From positions 1-64,000 of the forward strand of contig JACAEX010000048.1 of the NCBI GenBank assembly GCA_013388635.1: DNA of 64,000 nt, given 5' to 3'. Position 1 is the first letter of the stretch; every line of letters starts with the position of its first letter. This stretch comes from Syntrophaceae bacterium. GTDB lineage: Bacteria > Desulfobacterota > BSN033 > UBA1163. The notes beneath the pieces were generated by a model. It saw only the letters and a list, made by a program, of their open reading frames with translations, ran no database searches and was not told the origin of the DNA. A program made the position numbers and the translations under genes. Below are positions 58,902 to 64,000 of this stretch, piece by piece.

Positions 58902-61724
58902 TCAATTGGTGCAGATATGGCCATAGACACATCTGCTGCAACTGTTTTTTGGATCGATCGTGGGATGGAAGGGCTGATCCGCATTTATGATCTCACCCAG
59001 GAGACTGAAAATCACCCCGTTCAACCTCTCGAAGTTCTCCTTGAACTCGGCCTCATTCTTAAAGAGTGGAACCTCAATCTCAGAGTCGATCCGGGCCCTC
59101 CCGAGAAGCAGAAACATGGGGTCGATCTTCTCCGGCCTCTCTCCTGTAAGGCTTGAATAAGTGATCAGATAGAACGGAAGCTGGAGGCTCCCAATGGCCT
59201 CGTTCCAGGAATCCCTGTTCTCAAGATCGAGCTTCTTGAAGCGGATCGCGAGGTAATGCTTATTGGCTGAGGTCTTATAATCGATGATGGCTGTCCTCTC
59301 TCCCCGCTTCTCGACCCGGTCGAGCCTGGCTCCCAGCTTGAAGGAATCCTTCACGACATCGATCCTCTGTTCAAGCCCCAGGATCTTGGTCTGGAACTCC
59401 TTTATCTTCGGAATCTGATAATGTCTGATGAAATCCTTCAGATGCCTTTCCACCTGGTTTCTGAACAGGTAGATCTCACCCGAAGGGTCTTTGCCGTACT
59501 CTTCTTCGAAATGGCTCCGGATCACCCTCTCGAACTCCCTGAGATCCAGCTCTTTTTCCGTAAGGATGGATCCTGTCTTTCCTCTGAAATAGTCGCAAAG
59601 AACCTTGTGGACAAACGATCCCATCTCCTCCTTTTCGAACTCCTCTGAAACCACCTCCCTTTCCGTGAGGCCAAGAACGTATTCGTAATAGAACTGGAGA
59701 GGGCAGTGGAGATAGGTGTTTAAGGAGGTGGCACTGAAGGAATAACCTCTTAAGAACTCAATCATCTCTGGGGACTTGCGAATGGAACGGGGACTTTCTC
59801 GTTTCAGGGTGACGGAGTACTGGATGGTCTTCACATAACTCTCCACATCCCTTCTCCCCTCCCTCTTCTGCCTTTCCCAGAGGAGCTTCTCCACAAACCT
59901 GCTCTTCTCCTTTTCGTCGTTCTCGATGTAGAAGAGATGGGCTTCCCTGGCTCCGCGGATCAGGGTATGGAAGGTATAGGAGATGATTTCTTCCCTGTCC
60001 AGGTAGGTGGGGAGTCCCAGAATCTCCCTCGCTTTAAAGGGCAGAAACGAATCCTCCCTCGTCGTATCGGGGAGGACCCCCTCGTTTGCGTCGAGAAGGA
60101 GGACACTGTCGAATTTCAGATTCCTCGTCTCCAGGAGCCCAAGCACCTGCAGACCTCTCAGGGGCGTTCCGGCAAAAGGGGTGTAAGAGGTCATAATATA
60201 CTTCTTAAAAAGATTAAAGTAGCTCCCGGTCTCCTGAAACCGAATCTCCTTCATCAGGGATCTGGAAAGCAGGTCGAGCTGGCTGATGAAAGACTCGGCG
60301 TAGGGATGGAACAGGGGATGGAGACGGGCCGTGCTGTTCTGATAGATGTATTCGACCACCTCTCTCACCTTCCCTGCAAAATCTCCCACATCTCTGAAGT
60401 TAAGCATCTTGCCGATGGTATTGGCGTGGATCGCCTTCAGGTGCTCTATCATCTCCTTCAGGGTTACCCCTGGTTCAACCCTTAAGACCTTCTCTTCGAT
60501 CGATTTGTGGACGCCCTCATCATTCTCCAGCTCTGATAAGGATAAAAACTTCCTGCCCCGCTTCTCCGTCAGGGCCTCCTCGATCGCATGGAAAAGGATT
60601 CTGGTAATCTCTGCCCTTCCCTTGAAGTAGATATTCTTAGTATAGGGGTGGAGCACGAACTCCAGATAGTAGGGGATATAGAGGCGATCGCCATCCATGG
60701 TGAGGACCACCTCCATCAGGTTATTGAAGAAGCCGAAAAGAGGGGTCCTCTCGAGAGGATATCCAAGGGAGATATTATAGTCGTCCGGATCGAGCAGGCT
60801 CAGGGCCTGATGGAGAAGCGGAAGCAAGGTCTCTGAAGAAGGGAGGACGATGACCGTGCTTTGGCCGATCCCTCCATTCCGATCGATTCTCTTCTTCAAT
60901 AATGTGCCCACACCCAGAACCTGACCATGGCAATCCGGACTCTTGTAACAGTGGATTTCAGTTTCGATCGGAGGGAGCTTTTCCTCGACCATTACTCCGA
61001 GCTCTGATAACTTCTTCTTCATCCCGTCCCCCTCCTGAAAAATGAGGAGGGTGTTCTCCCTCTTCATCAGGGATCTGAATATCCTCTTTTCCGATTCGGT
61101 CAGGGCAAAAAAGCCTGCGAGGATCACCTTCTTGAAACCACTCAGATCGAGACGCTCGATATTCTCCGAAACCGTGCGGTATCTCGAAGATCTTGTCGAA
61201 TATTGCCCTTCCTCAACACGCCTGTAAAAGGTCTCATAGAAATATGAGAGCGACTGGAGCCTCTTGGCTGTCTGTCCGGGTATCTTCTCCCCTGCGATGT
61301 TGTCGATCTCCTTCACCCTCTTCGAAGAGACCCCTTCGATATGAAGCTCCTCGATGTCATTGTAGATCTTCATCCCGAGAGGGAAAAAGGCGTCAGGAGT
61401 GAGGAAGCCCTTCCTTCCCAGATGATCGGGGAAGGTGGCATGGATGTGGTAAAGAATTGATATGGCATCGATCGCCTCGAGCCTCCTTCCACCAAACCCC
61501 AGGGACTGGTCATGGATATATTCGATGAACTCATCCATGGAGAAGATGAGCGGCGGTACGAAACTCGATCTCTCCCTATCTGCCAGCACCTTCCTCAGAA
61601 AGTGAGACGGCCTCTTGCCGGGGAAGATGACGAGATTGGAAGAGTAGTCCCTTTCAATCCCGATTAAATTCTCAGCCACCTTTTCAATCAGATTCTCCGA
61701 TGGTGAAATCAAAAGGATGCTCAT
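58902..61724 (-). CDS. addB: AddB/RexB-like helicase-nuclease subunit with C-terminal PD-(D/E)XK and Fe-S site
   Basis: A 940-aa protein. The N-terminal part has the helicase-like fold of AddB without a canonical Walker A. The C-terminal nuclease is seen in LNTYLHCPLQFYYEYVLGL, then an AIIDYKTS motif (about 845-852) and CSRCVYGHIC at the end. The first Cys together with the last three can hold a [4Fe-4S] cluster, as in AddB. It processes DNA double-strand ends with AddA for RecA loading. The AddA-like gene upstream overlaps it by four bases. Confidence 0.88.
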   Translation of the reverse strand: MSILLISPSENLIEKVAENLIGIERDYSSNLVIFPGKRPSHFLRKVLADRERSSFVPPLIFSMDEFIEYIHDQSLGFGGRRLEAIDAISILYHIHATFPDHLGRKGFLTPDAFFPLGMKIYNDIEELHIEGVSSKRVKEIDNIAGEKIPGQTAKRLQSLSYFYETFYRRVEEGQYSTRSSRYRTVSENIERLDLSGFKKVILAGFFALTESEKRIFRSLMKRENTLLIFQEGDGMKKKLSELGVMVEEKLPPIETEIHCYKSPDCHGQVLGVGTLLKKRIDRNGGIGQSTVIVLPSSETLLPLLHQALSLLDPDDYNISLGYPLERTPLFGFFNNLMEVVLTMDGDRLYIPYYLEFVLHPYTKNIYFKGRAEITRILFHAIEEALTEKRGRKFLSLSELENDEGVHKSIEEKVLRVEPGVTLKEMIEHLKAIHANTIGKMLNFRDVGDFAGKVREVVEYIYQNSTARLHPLFHPYAESFISQLDLLSRSLMKEIRFQETGSYFNLFKKYIMTSYTPFAGTPLRGLQVLGLLETRNLKFDSVLLLDANEGVLPDTTREDSFLPFKAREILGLPTYLDREEIISYTFHTLIRGAREAHLFYIENDEKEKSRFVEKLLWERQKREGRRDVESYVKTIQYSVTLKRESPRSIRKSPEMIEFLRGYSFSATSLNTYLHCPLQFYYEYVLGLTEREVVSEEFEKEEMGSFVHKVLCDYFRGKTGSILTEKELDLREFERVIRSHFEEEYGKDPSGEIYLFRNQVERHLKDFIRHYQIPKIKEFQTKILGLEQRIDVVKDSFKLGARLDRVEKRGERTAIIDYKTSANKHYLAIRFKKLDLENRDSWNEAIGSLQLPFYLITYSSLTGERPEKIDPMFLLLGRARIDSEIEVPLFKNEAEFKENFERLNGVIFSLLGEIINADQPFHPTIDPKNSCSRCVYGHICTN

Positions 61725-64000
61725 TTAACCCTGCTGATCTCTTTCAGGTCGACGTAAGCGACGATCCCTTCGACCTCCCTCCCTGGATAGATCTCTTTTA
61801 GGATCCGGATATAATCTCTTATCTGGGAGATGTGCTCCTTCTCCCCTCTTCGGTCATAACCGGTTTTGTAATCGATCACAGACACCCGATCCTGATCCAG
61901 GATCACCCTGTCCATCCTGAAGAGATCCCCCCTGGCGTCTGAGAAATCCTGCTCCTTTTTGATCACCCTTGCCGGGACGACCTCAAAATAAGGCCTGATC
62001 TCACCGTGGTTCAAAAAGCCAAGGATCGTCTCCTTCATCTCTCCCGGAGGATAAACGGTCTTTAATTCCTGATTGACCCGTGCGATGATCCCCTCGATTT
62101 CAGGTTCGATCGCCTCATTTAGGGTGTCGATATAATAGAGAACCCTGTGGATGAACTCACCCCTTAGCCTCTCCTCCAGGTTGAGTTCTTCAGCCGCTGC
62201 AAAAGGGAATTTGATCAGTTCAGAAGGATGACAGAGCTCTATCTTCTCCTGCGTGGTTTCAGGAGAGCGGCGCCGCAGGACATGCCTCCACCCAAATTGA
62301 GAATCCACCTCCTTGAGGAGATCGGTCGGAAACTGCTCTCTCTCCCCTCCGACTGAAACAATATAGAGCTCATCTCCAGCACGGGTAAACCCTACATACA
62401 GGGTATTGAGCTTGTTCACCCGATCCTTTAGCCTTTCCTCCTCATACTTCTCTCCCAGAAAGCGGCTGGCCTTGACGATCTGCTGGTTGATCTTGAGCAA
62501 TCGGACTCCGTCCGCTTCCTCATCAACAATATATTTGAATCCCCGCACCGCCTCTTCATAAACCAGAACAATCGTAACCGGGAAGCCCAATCCTTTGGCC
62601 TTGTGGATGGTCATCACTTTAACAGCGGAGATGCCCTCGGGGACATCAATGGTCCAATCCGCCTCCCCTGCCTCCTTCTCAGAGGCACATCTCAGGAAAT
62701 CGGCAGGGCTGTTTCTGCCCTCTCCTTCAAATCTTTTTATCACCTCCAGGATCTTGAGAAGGGTGGCCTCCTCCTCTCTGAAATGATCGAAGACCCTGTA
62801 GATCCGGTAAATCTCATTGACCAGATCGTAAAGGGGTAAATAACCGGTCGACTTGAAAAGATCTTCAAAATAGACCTCCCAGAGATCCGGGAATTCCTCC
62901 CCGAAGGCCTTATAAAGGGGAGATCTCTTCCGGTTCCGGAAGATGAATTGATGTAGCTCTTTCAATCCGACCTTTCCATCCCTTTCCAGGGCCTTTCTGA
63001 ATATCTCTCCCAGAACAAAACCTGCGAAGGAGAGATCGTCAGGCGGAGAATCGAGAAAGCTTAGCAATGCAATGATCTCAGCGGTCAGTTTTCTCGTTCT
63101 GATATCGAGGTTGCTATAGGAGATGAAGGGGACGTCCATCTCATTGAGCCATGTCGTGACATTGACCACCTCCTCATTTCGGTAGGTCAGGATGGCGATA
63201 TCCGAGTAGGAGTACCCCCTCCGGAGAAGATCTCTGATCAAATTCTGAATCTTCTCCTTTTCCGCTGGTCCGTCCTCTCTCTTTTCACACCGGATCACCT
63301 CCACATATCCCGAACCCCGGTGTTCATCCTTGACCCTCTGTTCAAAATCGATGAGCCCGCTCCGGCTTGCGGGTTCCCGGTATTTCTCATGGCTGGCGAC
63401 GACCCCTTTGAAGAAGGTCTGGTTGAAATCGACCACGCCCTCCAGACTGCGGTAATTGATCTTCAGCTCCTTCACATGATGGGGGGCAGAGGGAAAAGGG
63501 TTTTTCAATTCAAGTGCCTTCATAATCCCGTAATCGGCGCTCCTGAACCCGTAGATCGCCTGCTTGGTATCACCCACAGCAAAGAGACTTCCCCCCTGGG
63601 AAAGGGAGTTCTCGATCAAAGGGAAGAGATTGGCCCATTGGATCGGAGAGGTATCCTGGAATTCGTCGATCAGGTAGTGGTAGATCGTCTCCCCTATCCG
63701 GAAGTAGACATCCGGTACGATCTCCTGATCGAGGTAGTCAGAAAGCTTCTTATTGATGTCATGGATGAAGACAGCCCCTTTCCTTCTCTTCGCCTCTTCA
63801 AGAATATCCTTGAAGACCTCGTAAGTCTTCAGATAAGGGCTGTAGTAGGTGATCGCATAATGTTCGATATACTCCCTGACCTGACGGCCAAGAAGATCCC
63901 ACGTCTCGGATATCTCTCCATACCGGTTAGCCTCTTCCCCTCTTTTGGGCTTGAGCACAGGAGGGTTGGTGAGGCCTTTATCGAGAAGAGATGGAAAGTC
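61721..64000 (-). CDS. addA: AddA-like UvrD-family helicase-nuclease, 5' end outside the window
   Basis: At least 759 aa are visible, and the frame stays open to the window edge. Walker B LIDEFQDTSPIQW, GDTKQAIYGFR, INYRS, VKVMTIHKAKGLGFPVTIV and LYVGFTRA are SF1 helicase motifs. Walker A must lie beyond 64000. The C-terminal nuclease reads DRVILDQDRVSVIDYKTG. It is the helicase subunit of AddAB, acting on double-strand breaks. The GTG at 63958 is not the start. Confidence 0.92.
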   Translation of the reverse strand, partial: DFPSLLDKGLTNPPVLKPKRGEEANRYGEISETWDLLGRQVREYIEHYAITYYSPYLKTYEVFKDILEEAKRRKGAVFIHDINKKLSDYLDQEIVPDVYFRIGETIYHYLIDEFQDTSPIQWANLFPLIENSLSQGGSLFAVGDTKQAIYGFRSADYGIMKALELKNPFPSAPHHVKELKINYRSLEGVVDFNQTFFKGVVASHEKYREPASRSGLIDFEQRVKDEHRGSGYVEVIRCEKREDGPAEKEKIQNLIRDLLRRGYSYSDIAILTYRNEEVVNVTTWLNEMDVPFISYSNLDIRTRKLTAEIIALLSFLDSPPDDLSFAGFVLGEIFRKALERDGKVGLKELHQFIFRNRKRSPLYKAFGEEFPDLWEVYFEDLFKSTGYLPLYDLVNEIYRIYRVFDHFREEEATLLKILEVIKRFEGEGRNSPADFLRCASEKEAGEADWTIDVPEGISAVKVMTIHKAKGLGFPVTIVLVYEEAVRGFKYIVDEEADGVRLLKINQQIVKASRFLGEKYEEERLKDRVNKLNTLYVGFTRAGDELYIVSVGGEREQFPTDLLKEVDSQFGWRHVLRRRSPETTQEKIELCHPSELIKFPFAAAEELNLEERLRGEFIHRVLYYIDTLNEAIEPEIEGIIARVNQELKTVYPPGEMKETILGFLNHGEIRPYFEVVPARVIKKEQDFSDARGDLFRMDRVILDQDRVSVIDYKTGYDRRGEKEHISQIRDYIRILKEIYPGREVEGIVAYVDLKEISRVK

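Noticed and set aside
59937..60485. 182-codon plus-strand ORF within addB
   Set aside because: It is antisense to the conserved nuclease-helicase gene and lacks an RBS or family motif.
1..64000. CRISPR arrays, tRNA or rRNA genes, insertion sequences
   Set aside because: No regular direct-repeat/spacer array, T-loop/cloverleaf pattern, rRNA core or transposase was recognised. Short RNA genes could still be missed by eye.

Overview
The window reads as the chromosome of a strictly anaerobic bacterium, most likely a Desulfobacterota ('deltaproteobacterial') lineage. This placement is an inference. It rests on two tungsten-type aldehyde:ferredoxin oxidoreductases (AOR), an oxygen-sensitive 4-hydroxybutyryl-CoA dehydratase, several CoA-thioester catabolic genes, a UGA-encoded selenocysteine protein, AddAB-type recombination nucleases, many short palindromic repeats and a moderately high GC content. 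No rRNA or tRNA is visible to fix the taxonomy.

Layout. (1) 1-2581: an integron-integrase-type tyrosine recombinase and an AmrS-like radical SAM enzyme. (2) 2812-11874, plus strand: CoA-thioester metabolism with a phenylacetate-CoA-ligase-like enzyme, an SDR, a small Cys protein, AbfD-like dehydratase, class III aminotransferase, a Clp1/Grc3-type P-loop protein, an SCP-type thiolase, its DUF35 partner and a MaoC hydratase. (3) 11978-20717: two minus-strand genes (a hypothetical and an exported double-ABM protein), then a plus-strand series of BKACE, acyl-CoA dehydrogenase, GntR regulator, ferredoxin, a conserved unknown, AOR, MoaD-like carrier and a PPC/DUF296 protein. (4) 20861-26980: a complete branched-chain-amino-acid-type ABC importer with two tandem binding proteins. 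(5) 27024-34387: second AOR, Fe-alcohol dehydrogenase, VOC/epimerase-like protein, acyl-CoA ligase, carrier protein, E1-like enzyme and nitroreductase. (6) 34374-40204: a Zn-finger/Smr pair, PilZ, pseudopilin, HD-GYP phosphodiesterase, small exported protein and HisF. (7) 40228-50782: SerB, gamma-glutamyltransferase-like, a GatC/GatA-like fused amidase, HepT-MntA toxin-antitoxin, membrane proteins, a PrsW-like protease and an ABC-2 exporter. (8) 50820-55311: a three-gene minus-strand operon of exported coiled-coil/TPR-PDZ proteins of unknown function. (9) 55736-64000: UvrA, a selenocysteine glutaredoxin-like protein, and AddB/AddA-like nuclease-helicases, the last cut by the window edge.

How it fits together. 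Regions 2-5 look like import of an amino- or carboxylic-acid substrate, activation to CoA thioesters, transamination, dehydration, beta-oxidation and beta-keto-acid cleavage. Aldehyde by-products could be handled by AOR and Fe-ADH, and the MoaD/E1 pair could supply the pterin cofactor. The clearest regulatory signal is a GntR/FCD regulon. Three promoters (divergent ABM gene, BKACE operon, the regulator itself) each have TTGACA-17-TATARR followed at once by a related AT-rich palindromic operator, and the regulator gene appears to start at ATT.

The most notable single item is the glutaredoxin-like gene at 58526-58786. An in-frame UGA replaces the first Cys of the CPYC motif and is followed by a perfect 8-bp stem-loop of bacterial SECIS type. 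Other points of interest are a three-way-junction inverted repeat before the SDR gene, sigma-54-like promoters before the PilZ and pseudopilin genes, a Cys-to-His change at a predicted cluster ligand in the first AOR, and the unidentified three-gene envelope operon.
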